Of a stretch of 39,878 nt of DNA, positions 18,349 through 26,289 are shown in pieces (positions within the stretch are counted from its first letter, which is position 1; each line of letters starts with the position of its first letter). The position numbers were made by a program, and so were the translations under genes. Under the pieces are notes generated by a model that worked only from the letters and a program-made list of their open reading frames with translations, was not told the origin of the DNA and searched no databases. The stretch is taken from contig JASHNX010000005.1 in NCBI GenBank assembly GCA_030041415.1, positions 1-39,878 on the forward strand. The letters are read 5' to 3'. Origin of the DNA: Candidatus Sulfotelmatobacter sp. (GTDB lineage: Bacteria; Acidobacteriota; Terriglobia; Terriglobales; Acidobacteriaceae).

Positions 18349-18402
18349 CTGTCGAGAACGAGGACTGGGACGTTTGATTCCCGAATGCTAGCTTAACCCG
18401 AA

Positions 18403-19704
18403 TTAGTCCGCAAATGGCTCGACCAAATAAAGGTCGCGGCCGGCTTGCTCGACGATTAGCGTATCGCGATCGCTTCCGTAGTCTTCACGGCGGAAGGTCT
18501 TCGGGTTCATATATTTAAGATTCACTTGCTTGCACGTATCAGCGTCCACTGCGGAAGCGAGAACGATCGAATATCTTGGCACGACTGTCCCGTCGGCCAG
18601 CCGTCGCCCGGCAAAGCTCACGTGGGCGAGGTGAGCAGCCACACAGAGGTTCTCTTTCAGTTCAGGTGACTGGGCTACCAGTTCACGAATTCGCTCCAAT
18701 GGAGCGTAGCCGAATCGCTTGATCAGAGCTCCGTGCGTTTTGGAGATGCAGGTGAGTTGCGGGGCAAATATAATCAATTCCCCGCCGTCCTCAATGACCG
18801 GACCAAGTCGATAGCTTGCTTTGCCGCCAACCCAAAGGTCTTCATAATGCGGGTCGAGTAGAGCGACGACTCGCTTGTATTTCCTTCCCATATATTTGAT
18901 GTGCACCCGACTGCTGATCTCTGCAGCTCTTCGCACTGCCAGCCGGAAATCTCCGCAGAATAGAGCATGCGTTCGCAGACGTCCGTTGTCGCGGGTTACA
19001 ACGGAACTGAGCGAAATCACTCGCGCAGGCACAAAGTCTGCTGCCGCCTCGAACAAGCGACGGGTCGGAGTTTCAACCCGTCCGATTGTTTTCTCGATTC
19101 CCGCCATAGCGCCCAGCCAGTGTGTAGCGTGCGTCAGCTCCGGCCCCGCGACACCCGGGAAAAAGTATTTTGCTCCGCCAGAGAAGCCTGCCACCTCGTG
19201 AGGAGCGGTCGCGCCGAAAATCAAAACCGTGTCGTAGCGCCCCGGAGCGAGCAAATTATTTACCTTCAATTCGATGGGGCCTTCGATGAGATGGCCGGTG
19301 ATTTCCGCTACACGATCTCCGCTCAAAAACCCTAGATTCACTAGCTCTGACGGATCTGCCCAGTTGTGATTGAAAATGTGACCAACCCCTGGAAGTGCGG
19401 TGGAATCAGCGCTGCCGATTTTGTTTCGCTTATCTTGTGTGCTCATCGCGGGATGCGTGCCCTGGGCAACGAGAGCGTCGAACTTTGCCACTCTTCTATC
19501 GGCAAGAATCTGCGCAACCAGCGGAAAAAGAATGTGAGTGTTATCGTCGCGGGTCTTGTCCGCCACGATTGCGAGTACGGTGGTACCGGGAGAGATCGTC
19601 GACAACGCCTGCGAAAGAATAGTCTGCAGGTCGCCAGGCGTGAGATCGAATTCCGGGTGCCCCGAGCCGGTAATCGATGATTGCGGAGCCGAAACGGTAC
19701 CCAT
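18403..19704 (-). CDS. LarA-like lactate racemase/sugar-acid epimerase family (DUF2088)
   Basis: This is a 433-aa LarA-fold protein. The start at 19704 has GGAGG nine bases upstream. Conserved active-site positions are visible: R52 in DKTRDD, H84 in GTHPAMS, H169 in APHEVAGFSGG and K179 in GGAKYFFPGVAG; the Lys and His match those that bind the nickel-pincer nucleotide in LarA. The family includes racemases and C2-epimerases of lactate, malate and gluconate. No LarB, LarC or LarE cofactor genes are in the window. Sitting in a sugar-acid regulon with its own operator, it more likely epimerises a sugar acid at C2 than racemises lactate, though L-lactate is the end product of one fucose route. 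It converges with the receptor gene across a 54-bp gap. Confidence 0.8.
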   Translation of the reverse strand: MGTVSAPQSSITGSGHPEFDLTPGDLQTILSQALSTISPGTTVLAIVADKTRDDNTHILFPLVAQILADRRVAKFDALVAQGTHPAMSTQDKRNKIGSADSTALPGVGHIFNHNWADPSELVNLGFLSGDRVAEITGHLIEGPIELKVNNLLAPGRYDTVLIFGATAPHEVAGFSGGAKYFFPGVAGPELTHATHWLGAMAGIEKTIGRVETPTRRLFEAAADFVPARVISLSSVVTRDNGRLRTHALFCGDFRLAVRRAAEISSRVHIKYMGRKYKRVVALLDPHYEDLWVGGKASYRLGPVIEDGGELIIFAPQLTCISKTHGALIKRFGYAPLERIRELVAQSPELKENLCVAAHLAHVSFAGRRLADGTVVPRYSIVLASAVDADTCKQVNLKYMNPKTFRREDYGSDRDTLIVEQAGRDLYLVEPFAD

Positions 19705-19777
19705 CAACTAAGCCTCCAATCGGACTCAAACTTTCCTGCTCGTATAAAGAAGAAAGACGAAAAGCGCTTCTCACAGA

Positions 19778-19790
19778 CTGGTTGAACCAA
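19778..19790 (-). promoter_or_regulatory. Regulon operator for the LarA-like gene
   Basis: CTGGT-TGA-ACCAA is a one-mismatch copy of the fucosidase operator, 74 bases before the LarA-like start. The upstream minus-strand AT-rich stretch contains GATAAA as a possible -10, but I see no good -35. It is divergent from the SDR promoter. Confidence 0.6.
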
Positions 19791-19856
19791 TATGGCAAAC
19801 ATTTATCTGACAGAATCTCTTTATGCTGCCACTATTTCCGCCCTATTAACGTTTAA

Positions 19857-19911
19857 TTGACCTCGCCGAGCGACCGATGCTAGCATCCTTTCTGCATATT
19901 GGTCGGATCAA
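19857..19911 (+). promoter_or_regulatory. Promoter plus regulon operator for the SDR pair
   Basis: TTGACC (19857-19862), an 18-bp spacer and TAGCAT (19881-19886) precede the operator TTGGT-CGG-ATCAA at 19899-19911. The -35/spacer/-10/operator layout closely resembles the TonB receptor promoter, including the TAGC-type -10. Confidence 0.6.
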
Positions 19912-19925
19912 TCGTATCAATCAAG

Positions 19926-20702
19926 ATGGCATATCGCAATCTGGATTTGACAGGCAGAACAGCAGTTGTGATTGGAGGCTCCTCCGGTATCGGCGCAGCA
20001 ATCGCCATGGGGCTAGCACAGGCAGGCGCCAATGTAATCGCCACCGGACGCCGCGCGGATCAGGTTGCGGCCATCACTGCTGCGATCGAAAGCTTAGGAC
20101 GGCGCAGTCTCGCGGTGACAGTGGATGTTACCAACCGAACTTCAGTCGATCAGCTGTTTTCGTCTGTGGCCGGGGAATTCGGGGATATCGACATTCTGGT
20201 CAATTCGGCCGGTTCCATTGTCCGGGAGCCAACCCTTGAGTCCAGCGAGAGCGAATGGCAAAGGATTCTCGATACCAATCTCATGGGAGTGCTTCGCGCT
20301 TGCCAGATATTTGGCCGGCACATGCTGCAAAAGAGATATGGACGCATCGTCAATATTACTTCGCTCAATGCATTTGTGGCGCTTCGTGAGGTCGCGGCTT
20401 ATGCGGCCAGCAAAGCTGCAGTACAATCACTCACCCGATCGCTCGCGGTCGAGTGGGCAGGGAGTGGAGTCTGTGTAAATGCGATTGCCCCAGGGGTTTT
20501 TCCGACCGCGCTCAATTCCGAACTCTTGCAAGGCACCGATCGTGGCCAGGAACTGCTAATGCGCACGCCGATGAAGAGATTTGGGAATGCCGAGGAAGTC
20601 GTTGGAGCGGCGATCCTGCTCGCGTCCGAAGCTGCTGCCTTTATGACCGGCTCGGTTGTAGCGGTTGACGGCGGTTTCTTGGCGAGCGGCGTCAATCAGT
20701 AA
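19926..20702 (+). CDS. SDR oxidoreductase, gluconate-5-dehydrogenase/KduD-like
   Basis: This is a classical short-chain dehydrogenase (258 aa). The cofactor motif is GGSSGIG near residue 18, and the ATGRR that follows beta-2 suggests NADP preference. NSAG, the catalytic Ser in NITSLNAF and YAASK supply the active site; PGVFPT and the C-terminal VDGGFLASG are typical of sugar-acid SDRs. The start at 19926 (MAYRNLDL) was preferred over an upstream TTG that lies inside the operator; no clear SD is present. It is followed 45 bp later by a second SDR. A role in keto-acid reduction or 2-keto-3-deoxy-fuconate oxidation is possible and context-based. Confidence 0.85.
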   Translation: MAYRNLDLTGRTAVVIGGSSGIGAAIAMGLAQAGANVIATGRRADQVAAITAAIESLGRRSLAVTVDVTNRTSVDQLFSSVAGEFGDIDILVNSAGSIVREPTLESSESEWQRILDTNLMGVLRACQIFGRHMLQKRYGRIVNITSLNAFVALREVAAYAASKAAVQSLTRSLAVEWAGSGVCVNAIAPGVFPTALNSELLQGTDRGQELLMRTPMKRFGNAEEVVGAAILLASEAAAFMTGSVVAVDGGFLASGVNQ

Positions 20703-20747
20703 TCCCGGTCCAGCGGTATCTTAAATCACTGCTGGCGAATCATCGAA

Positions 20748-21518
20748 ATGCTTGGAGCCGAGAAGAATTTTAATGGTCGAACCGCGCTGATCACGGGCGC
20801 AAGCAGTGGAATAGGCGCCGAGACGGCGGTCTTGTTCGGATCCCAGGGCGCACATACGCTGGTCCATTACGGGCAGAATCTGAAAGGTGCATCAGCTGTT
20901 GTCGAGAAGATTCGCGATGCCGGCGGAAGCGCGAGTCTCGTCTCGGCAGACTTGAGTACAGTTTCGGGCATTAAACACTTCGCGGAGACAATTCAAGCTC
21001 TGAAAAATCCAGTTGATATACTGGTGAATAACGCTGGGTCGCTGATTCAGAGAAAACCATTCCTTGAGATCTCCGAACATTTGTGGTCGGAAGTGTTTAC
21101 ACTGAACTTGACTAGCGCCTTTCTCATAAGCCAAACCGTCCTGCCGTCGATGGTAGAACGCCGACTCGGCTGGATCGTGAACGTTAGTTCGGTTGCTGCC
21201 CGGTTTGGGGGCGATCTTGGCGCCATCGCCTATTCGTCGGCCAAAGCCGCTTTGTCGACGACGACCAAGGGGCTTGCCCGTGAATTCGGCCCCATGGGCA
21301 TTCATATAAATGCTGTTTCACCGGGCACAATCGATACAAACTATCACAAGAAATTCTCAAAGCCAGAGGCACTCGCGGCCGTAGTCGCCGCCACGCCGAT
21401 GGAGCGGCTGGGCACTTCTGCTGATATCAGCGAAGTGATCGGTTTTCTTTGTTCGGAAGGGGCGCGGTTTGTCCACGGCCAAATAATTGAGGTGAATGGA
21501 GGTTTTTTGATGGTGTGA
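20748..21518 (+). CDS. Second SDR oxidoreductase of the island
   Basis: This is a 256-aa short-chain dehydrogenase with TGASSGIG near residue 17, NNAG, the catalytic Ser in VNVSSVAARFG, YSSAK, PGTIDTNYH and a C-terminal VNGGFLMV. It is only moderately similar to the preceding SDR, so the pair are not recent duplicates. Cotranscription with the first SDR is likely from the 45-bp gap. It converges on the gluconokinase gene. The two could catalyse oxidation and reduction at different carbons of the same sugar acid, but the sequence alone does not say which. Confidence 0.83.
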   Translation: MLGAEKNFNGRTALITGASSGIGAETAVLFGSQGAHTLVHYGQNLKGASAVVEKIRDAGGSASLVSADLSTVSGIKHFAETIQALKNPVDILVNNAGSLIQRKPFLEISEHLWSEVFTLNLTSAFLISQTVLPSMVERRLGWIVNVSSVAARFGGDLGAIAYSSAKAALSTTTKGLAREFGPMGIHINAVSPGTIDTNYHKKFSKPEALAAVVAATPMERLGTSADISEVIGFLCSEGARFVHGQIIEVNGGFLMV

Positions 21519-21562
21519 CGCCAGACGACAACGGCACGGTGAATGGCGCATCAACTCGAAAA

Positions 21563-22048
21563 TTACACCAGCCCTAGTCTTTCGCAAATCTCAGCAGCGA
21601 TCACCTCAGCAGGTTTCGAAACATCAACGCAAACGGCCGATTCAGGTTCTTCCAAATCTGCGAACTGACTTGCAAGAATTTTGGTGTCCGCAAAATGTCT
21701 CTGCCGTGACCGCAAGCGTTCTGCGATTAGATCGGGGCTACCGCGCAAGTAAACAAACTTCACATCGGGCCCGATATTCAACTGATCTCGGTAACGGCGT
21801 TTTAAAGCGGAACACGCCAATACGCCACTGCGACCTCGTGCGCGCCATTTCCCGATCTCTGAGCGGAGGCGCTGTAACCAAGGGAACCGATCCTCATCCT
21901 TGAGCGGAATGCCGCGGCTCATTTTGTCGATATTGCCCGGCGGATGATAATCGTCGGCATCGGCGAATTCCCATCCAAGCTGCTGGGCGAGCAATCGACC
22001 GACTGTCGTTTTGCCTGCTCCAACCACTCCCATCACTATCACGATCAT
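21563..22048 (-). CDS. Gluconokinase family kinase (GntK/IdnK-like)
   Basis: This is a 161-aa ATP-dependent sugar-acid kinase of the shikimate-kinase-like fold. The P-loop GVVGAGKTTVG lies at residues 7-17. ADADDYHPPGNIDKM is the family's substrate-binding signature, followed by GIPLKDEDRFPWL, CSALKRRYRD and FVYLRG. The length matches GntK. It normally converts D-gluconate to 6-phosphogluconate. I start at ATG 22048; a GTG one codon earlier is an alternative, and the SD is weak. It has its own strong promoter and operator and is therefore a full member of the regulon. A 6-phosphorylating kinase is unexpected for a purely 6-deoxy sugar pathway. Confidence 0.88.
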   Translation of the reverse strand: MIVIVMGVVGAGKTTVGRLLAQQLGWEFADADDYHPPGNIDKMSRGIPLKDEDRFPWLQRLRSEIGKWRARGRSGVLACSALKRRYRDQLNIGPDVKFVYLRGSPDLIAERLRSRQRHFADTKILASQFADLEEPESAVCVDVSKPAEVIAAEICERLGLV

Positions 22049-22081
22049 CACCGCTTACCCGCCGCTTTTCGCGGACATTAA

Positions 22082-22130
22082 TTGGTCCGACCAAGCGACC
22101 GATCGTAGTGTAATGGCCCTCAACTGTCAA
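22082..22130 (-). promoter_or_regulatory. Promoter plus regulon operator for the gluconokinase gene
   Basis: On the minus strand TTGACA (22125-22130), a 17-bp spacer and TACGAT (22102-22107) form one of the best promoters in the window. The operator TTGGT-CCG-ACCAA at 22082-22094 lies seven bases past the -10, over the expected start. Confidence 0.75.
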
Positions 22131-23157
22131 GCATGTATCGATAGACGTGATTCCATTCGGCGCTATCTCGAAAATCTGGCATCGGCGTCCCGACAGTATG
22201 CGCTCACAATACATAGAACCGGCTCAATCGTCCTCTCATCGTCCTGAAGTGCGAACAGAATCGGTGTGCCTGGAAATGAACTTGCTTCAGGGTACTTTTG
22301 TAATTTGTCGAGAATCGTTCTGTAAGCGACTCTAAGAACTAGGGCGAACCGGCACCACAAGCTATGACTGTTAACAATATGACTCTCGATGTTGCCACCG
22401 GGATCAAGCGTGCAGACCAATGAAAACACCAGTTAATCCTCGTCGGAGGCCGACCTGTGCCAGCGAAGGCATTGTAAGCGGCGACCGGGCGCGGAGCATA
22501 CAAGAGTGGTTTGAAGCCATTCTTCTCCGGGCGGCCCAGCATGGCATCCGGCTTGAGGCTCTCTCGAGCGCGGAACTGAGCGAACTCGAGTAATTCATCC
22601 GTGAAAGTCCTCGCTTCGAAGGCAACAGACGATTGAATCCTTTCTCCTCTTCATCTGCCTGTCACACGAATCCGGCATGCACTCTTGCAGCTAAAGGCTA
22701 ACGTCAGGCGCAAAAGGGCGAGCCGTACTTCTGAGGGATTTCGCCCACCCACCCAAGTTGTTGCGGGGAATCTGTAGATTCACGAGGTTACGTCGCTCTG
22801 TTCGGATTTCGTAACAAAAGTTAATTAGAAAGGCGATCGTCTTCATTTTGTTTAAAATTGCGAGCCAGATTTTCTTCCCCTTTGACTAAACATGGCAATC
22901 CGCCCTGCTCAGCGGATTGAGCAATGTAATCGCATATCCCGGGTCACTAGAAAATGCGACTAGCTTTGAGCTAAAGCAAGCCGTATATTTCGCCGAATCG
23001 CGAATCTTCTACGAGCCCGGGATCGGTTCGAACAGGGAGTTACCGCGACCCCGGAATAGGTATCGTCGCCAGTTGCCTCATGCATTTCAACCCTCCACAT
23101 GAGGCGCTGGCGAGTTCTGTGGTCGACGGCAGTTACCCATTCGGTCGGAGAAATACC
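22131..23157. other. Gene-poor stretch of about 1 kb
   Basis: Apart from one possible small gene at 22420-22593, nothing here looks coding on either strand. The short frames have no SD and no protein-like composition. The 22820-22880 part is AT-rich, with TTAATTAGAAAGG and TTTAAAATTG, and may hold the promoter for the LuxR-type gene. It marks the border between the sugar island and the next genes. Confidence 0.4.
22420..22593 (+). CDS. Possible small protein, function unknown
   Basis: This 57-codon frame starts ATGAAAACACC and ends TAA. The C-terminal half (RSIQEWFEAILLRAAQHGI, then LEALSSAELSELE) is plausible as one amphipathic helix plus an acidic helix. The N-terminal half is Arg- and Pro-rich and low in information. 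There is no convincing SD (GGATCAAGCG is 10-20 bases upstream). It could equally be a decayed fragment. I do not recognise a family. Confidence 0.25.
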   Translation: MKTPVNPRRRPTCASEGIVSGDRARSIQEWFEAILLRAAQHGIRLEALSSAELSELE

Positions 23158-23607
23158 ATGCGCACCAGCCCAGTTCTTGTGGCCATGGAACCTCCCGCAC
23201 TAGTCGCCTCGAACAGTGCGAACGAGGTCGTTCGAAGTCTCATGGGACTGATCGACCTTGTCACTCGCGAGCGCAGAGGAATAGAAACAGTCGGAAGTCC
23301 AACAGAACAGGTGCTAGTCGACACGGAAGTGGATGGCGTCCGCTATCTTCTGGTACGCATGCATCCGTCAGAGTGCAACCGCATTCAGCTCAGCCCACGC
23401 GAGCGGGAAATTGTACGTATGGTTGCCAAAGGACATCCCAATAAGGTAATTGCAGACGTGCTCAATATCAGCTCGTGGACCGTGTGCACGCATTTGCGGC
23501 GGATCTTCGCCAAGTTAGGCGTGGGGTCTCGCGCGGCCATGGTGGCTCAACTGCTGGATTTAGGAGTGCTCGCATCGGAGTTGCGCATCCCGTCTGTTCC
23601 GCGATAA
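23158..23607 (+). CDS. Short LuxR-type (GerE) DNA-binding regulator
   Basis: This protein has a C-terminal LuxR helix-turn-helix: LSPREREIVRMVAKGHPNKV, then IADVLNISSWTVCTHLRRIF, followed by AKLGVGSRAAMVAQLL. The N-terminal 75 residues are short and lack a recognisable receiver or PAS domain. I chose the ATG at 23158, preceded by GGAG (149 aa); an ATG at 23080 would add 26 residues with no SD. It ends 15 bp before the next gene, which begins with GTG behind AAGGA, so the two are probably cotranscribed. The input signal is unknown. Confidence 0.8.
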   Translation: MRTSPVLVAMEPPALVASNSANEVVRSLMGLIDLVTRERRGIETVGSPTEQVLVDTEVDGVRYLLVRMHPSECNRIQLSPREREIVRMVAKGHPNKVIADVLNISSWTVCTHLRRIFAKLGVGSRAAMVAQLLDLGVLASELRIPSVPR

Positions 23608-23622
23608 GGAAAGACGGTTCGA

Positions 23623-24810
23623 GTGGGTACACCATTTGGCTGGAGTTCATATGTGCTGTTCCTGACAGCTATGCTGGATTTCACTTCAGCACTCTACTTG
23701 GGATTGCGCCACCCTAGTTCTTCTTTGAGGCCTTGGTCCCAATTCACAACTGGAACCCCAGCGGCGCTGATGTCGCCGCCGGAAGCGGAGCGAGTCGGAC
23801 ACTGGATTGCGGAACTTCAAGGGTGTGAGACCGGCGTATTGAGCGCCTCAACACTTCATCTTTTTTGGGATCTCTTCGGCATGCTGGCAGGGAGCAACGT
23901 TACAGTCTTCGTGGATGCGGGGACTTATCCAATCGCTCGATGGGGCGTTGAACGCGCCAAGGGGCGCGGTGTCCCGGTGCGCGAGTTTTCGCACCATGAT
24001 GCGGATGCGCTCCGCCAAAAACTGGATGAGGATATGCAAAAGCAATTACTGGTCGTGACCGACGGCTTTTGTCCTGGTTGCGGTAAACCGGCGCCGTTGC
24101 CTGCTTATTTGGATTGCGTGCGTCAGTCCAGTGGATTGTTGATTGTGGACGATACTCAGGCGCTGGGAATTTTTGGTCATTCCCCTGGCCGCGACGCACC
24201 CTACGGCCGCGGTGGAGGAGGAATGCTCCCAAGACTGCAAGTCGCCGCACCGAACATCTTAGTGATTAGTTCACTGGCGAAGGCATTCGGCGTGCCGCTT
24301 GCGGCGCTGAGTGGCAGCCGGAAAGCAATCGAGAGATTCAAAATCCGAAGCGAGACCAGGGTGCACTGCAGCTCACCATCCGGAGCAACACTTCGAGCTG
24401 CCGAGCATGCGCTCTTGATAAATCGCATAACTGGAGATCGCTTGCGCCGACGTCTTGCCCGTTTGGTAAAGCGCTTTCGCCAGGCTGCGTTAGGAGCCGG
24501 CATCCGCCTGATACGCGGACAGTTTCCGGTGCAGACCCTGGAGCCGGCGTCAAAGCCAGAGACACTCCGGTTGCACGACCGCCTTCTCAAGCGCGGAGTT
24601 CGCGCAGTTTTGCATCGCACTCCTGAGGACCGGGATCCGCACATCAGTTTCGTTATCACTGCGCGGCACACTCCCGAAGCAATCGATCATGCGGCTGCGG
24701 TGCTTGCAGAAGAATCTGAGCGCGCTGCCGATTCGACAATCTCTATTGATGTTCACGAACTCCGCGATCCGAGGCCCGATCGCGTATGCCGCCCGCGGCT
24801 ACTAGCTTAG
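23623..24810 (+). CDS. AONS/KBL-like PLP-dependent enzyme, noncanonical
   Basis: This is a 395-aa fold-type I PLP protein of the alpha-oxoamine synthase group (8-amino-7-oxononanoate synthase, KBL, serine palmitoyltransferase). SSLAKAFGVPLAALSGS carries the Schiff-base Lys at about 220, and VDDTQALGIFGHSPGRDAPYG lines the cofactor. The usual DEAHSxG reads DDTQALG here, so the PLP-stacking His is replaced. The N-terminal 20 residues are hydrophobic and may not be translated; a later ATG at 23671 is possible. Its 3' end overlaps the convergent M20 peptidase gene by 68 bp. No biotin genes or carrier proteins are nearby. It could make an aminoketone product or be an aminotransferase-like enzyme with altered chemistry. 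Confidence 0.7.
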   Translation: MGTPFGWSSYVLFLTAMLDFTSALYLGLRHPSSSLRPWSQFTTGTPAALMSPPEAERVGHWIAELQGCETGVLSASTLHLFWDLFGMLAGSNVTVFVDAGTYPIARWGVERAKGRGVPVREFSHHDADALRQKLDEDMQKQLLVVTDGFCPGCGKPAPLPAYLDCVRQSSGLLIVDDTQALGIFGHSPGRDAPYGRGGGGMLPRLQVAAPNILVISSLAKAFGVPLAALSGSRKAIERFKIRSETRVHCSSPSGATLRAAEHALLINRITGDRLRRRLARLVKRFRQAALGAGIRLIRGQFPVQTLEPASKPETLRLHDRLLKRGVRAVLHRTPEDRDPHISFVITARHTPEAIDHAAAVLAEESERAADSTISIDVHELRDPRPDRVCRPRLLA

Positions 24811-26173
24811 CAGCCAGCGCCAGATACCAAACGCTGGTTTTGATCGCGTTGTAAAAGTTCGGCAAATAAAGCCTTTCGTTTGGCGCGTGGATGTGGTCGT
24901 CCGGCAAACCGAAACCCATGAGCACGACGGGAATCCCAAGCATTTCCTGAAGAGACGTGACGACCGGAATGGAACCGCCCGAACGCAGAAAAACAGGAGT
25001 TGCTCCAAAACCCTTTCTATAAGCGAATACCGCCGCTCGCACTGCGGGATGATTACGATTGACCAGAGCGGGCTTGATTCCCGCGAACGTGCGCACTGAG
25101 CAACGCACGGCCGGTGGAGTAATGCGCTCGATGTGATGGCGAAATAGTTGCGCGATTTTTTGGGGATCCTGGTTCGGCACCAGACGAAAACTTAACTTGG
25201 CAACGGCTCGCGCAGGGATGATGCTCTTCGATCCCTGGGCATAGTGCCCGCCAGCGATTCCACTCAAGGTTAGCGCCGGCCGAATCGTGGTGCGCTCATA
25301 AAGGGTAAAGCCGGGCTCTCCCCAACTCTGTTCAACTCTCGCATCCCGCAGAATCTGCTCGTTGGAAGGCCCGGTTCGGGCCATGAACGCTCGCTCTTTT
25401 TCACTCCACTGCCGCACACTGTCATAAAAGCCGGGAATCGCGACGCGTCCGTTGGCGTCGTGCAAACGGGCAATCATTTCACAAAGGGCCTGCAAGGGAT
25501 TATGAACCGCGCCGCCGAAATTTCCGGAATGCAAATCCTGGGGTGGTCCTGTCACTACGAGTTCCGCCCGCAACCCGCCTCGCTGCGCGTAGCTGATCGC
25601 CGGACGATCGGGCGCGAGCATACGGGTGTCGGAGATGACGGCAGTATCTGCACGAAGCGCGCGCTTGTTTCGGGCGATAAACGAGTTCAAGTGCGGACTC
25701 CCAATTTCCTCCTCGCCCTCGAAGATGCATTTGACGTTGACCGGTAGAGAGCCGGTGGTCTTCAGATAAGATTCGATTGCCTTAATGTGGGCAAAGAGTT
25801 GGCCCTTGTCGTCGCTGGCGCCGCGGGCGTAGAGATTGTCGCCCTTGAGAGTCGGGGTGAATGGTGGAGTATGCCATTCGCGCAGGGGATTTCCAGGAAG
25901 AACGTCGTAGTGGCCGTAGATCAGAACCGTAGGCCGTGTCGGCTTCTGGCGGGACATCGCATAGACGATGGGATGGCCCCGCGTCGGAACAAGGCGAACC
26001 TGATCGAGACCAACATCTTTAAGGTGTCGTGCCAGCCAGTGAGCGCATTTTTGGACGTCGCCGGCGTGTTCAGGCTCGGAGCTTACGCTGGGAAAACGGA
26101 GGAAGCGCTCAAGTTCGGAGAGGAACTTTGAACGTCGAATTCTAGAGTATTTCAGGGCTCGGCGAGGCTCCAC
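24743..26173 (-). CDS. M20 family metallopeptidase (dipeptidase)
   Basis: This is a cytoplasmic zinc dipeptidase or deacylase of the ArgE/DapE/CPG2-like M20 family (476 aa, normal length). Metal and catalytic residues are evident: His in YGHYDVLPG, the bridging Asp in GASDDKGQ, EE in EGEEEIGSP, Asp in ISDTRM, and the late His in HAPNER. The dimerisation domain includes LHSGNFGGAVHNP. The GTG start (MEPRRALKYSR) follows GAGATGAACC. There is no signal peptide. It lies 116 bp downstream of the seven-gene cluster on the same strand, so readthrough is possible but membership is unproven. Confidence 0.88.
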   Translation of the reverse strand: MEPRRALKYSRIRRSKFLSELERFLRFPSVSSEPEHAGDVQKCAHWLARHLKDVGLDQVRLVPTRGHPIVYAMSRQKPTRPTVLIYGHYDVLPGNPLREWHTPPFTPTLKGDNLYARGASDDKGQLFAHIKAIESYLKTTGSLPVNVKCIFEGEEEIGSPHLNSFIARNKRALRADTAVISDTRMLAPDRPAISYAQRGGLRAELVVTGPPQDLHSGNFGGAVHNPLQALCEMIARLHDANGRVAIPGFYDSVRQWSEKERAFMARTGPSNEQILRDARVEQSWGEPGFTLYERTTIRPALTLSGIAGGHYAQGSKSIIPARAVAKLSFRLVPNQDPQKIAQLFRHHIERITPPAVRCSVRTFAGIKPALVNRNHPAVRAAVFAYRKGFGATPVFLRSGGSIPVVTSLQEMLGIPVVLMGFGLPDDHIHAPNERLYLPNFYNAIKTSVWYLALAAKLVAAGGIRDRASDRGVREHQ

Positions 26174-26289
26174 GGTTCATCTCGCAATTGGGCTCGGGCT
26201 CGAGAATGCCAAGCAGCCCCAAGGCCGTTCGAAAGAATGCTCGCCTCCAGATGCAGGGATGTGCCCGTCAAAATGCTTTCGAGTCCGCA

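Noticed and set aside
20773-20785. ATGGT-CGA-ACCGC, an operator-like sequence in the second SDR
   Set aside because: It is inside the coding region (NGRTA), has two mismatches and no promoter context; likely chance.
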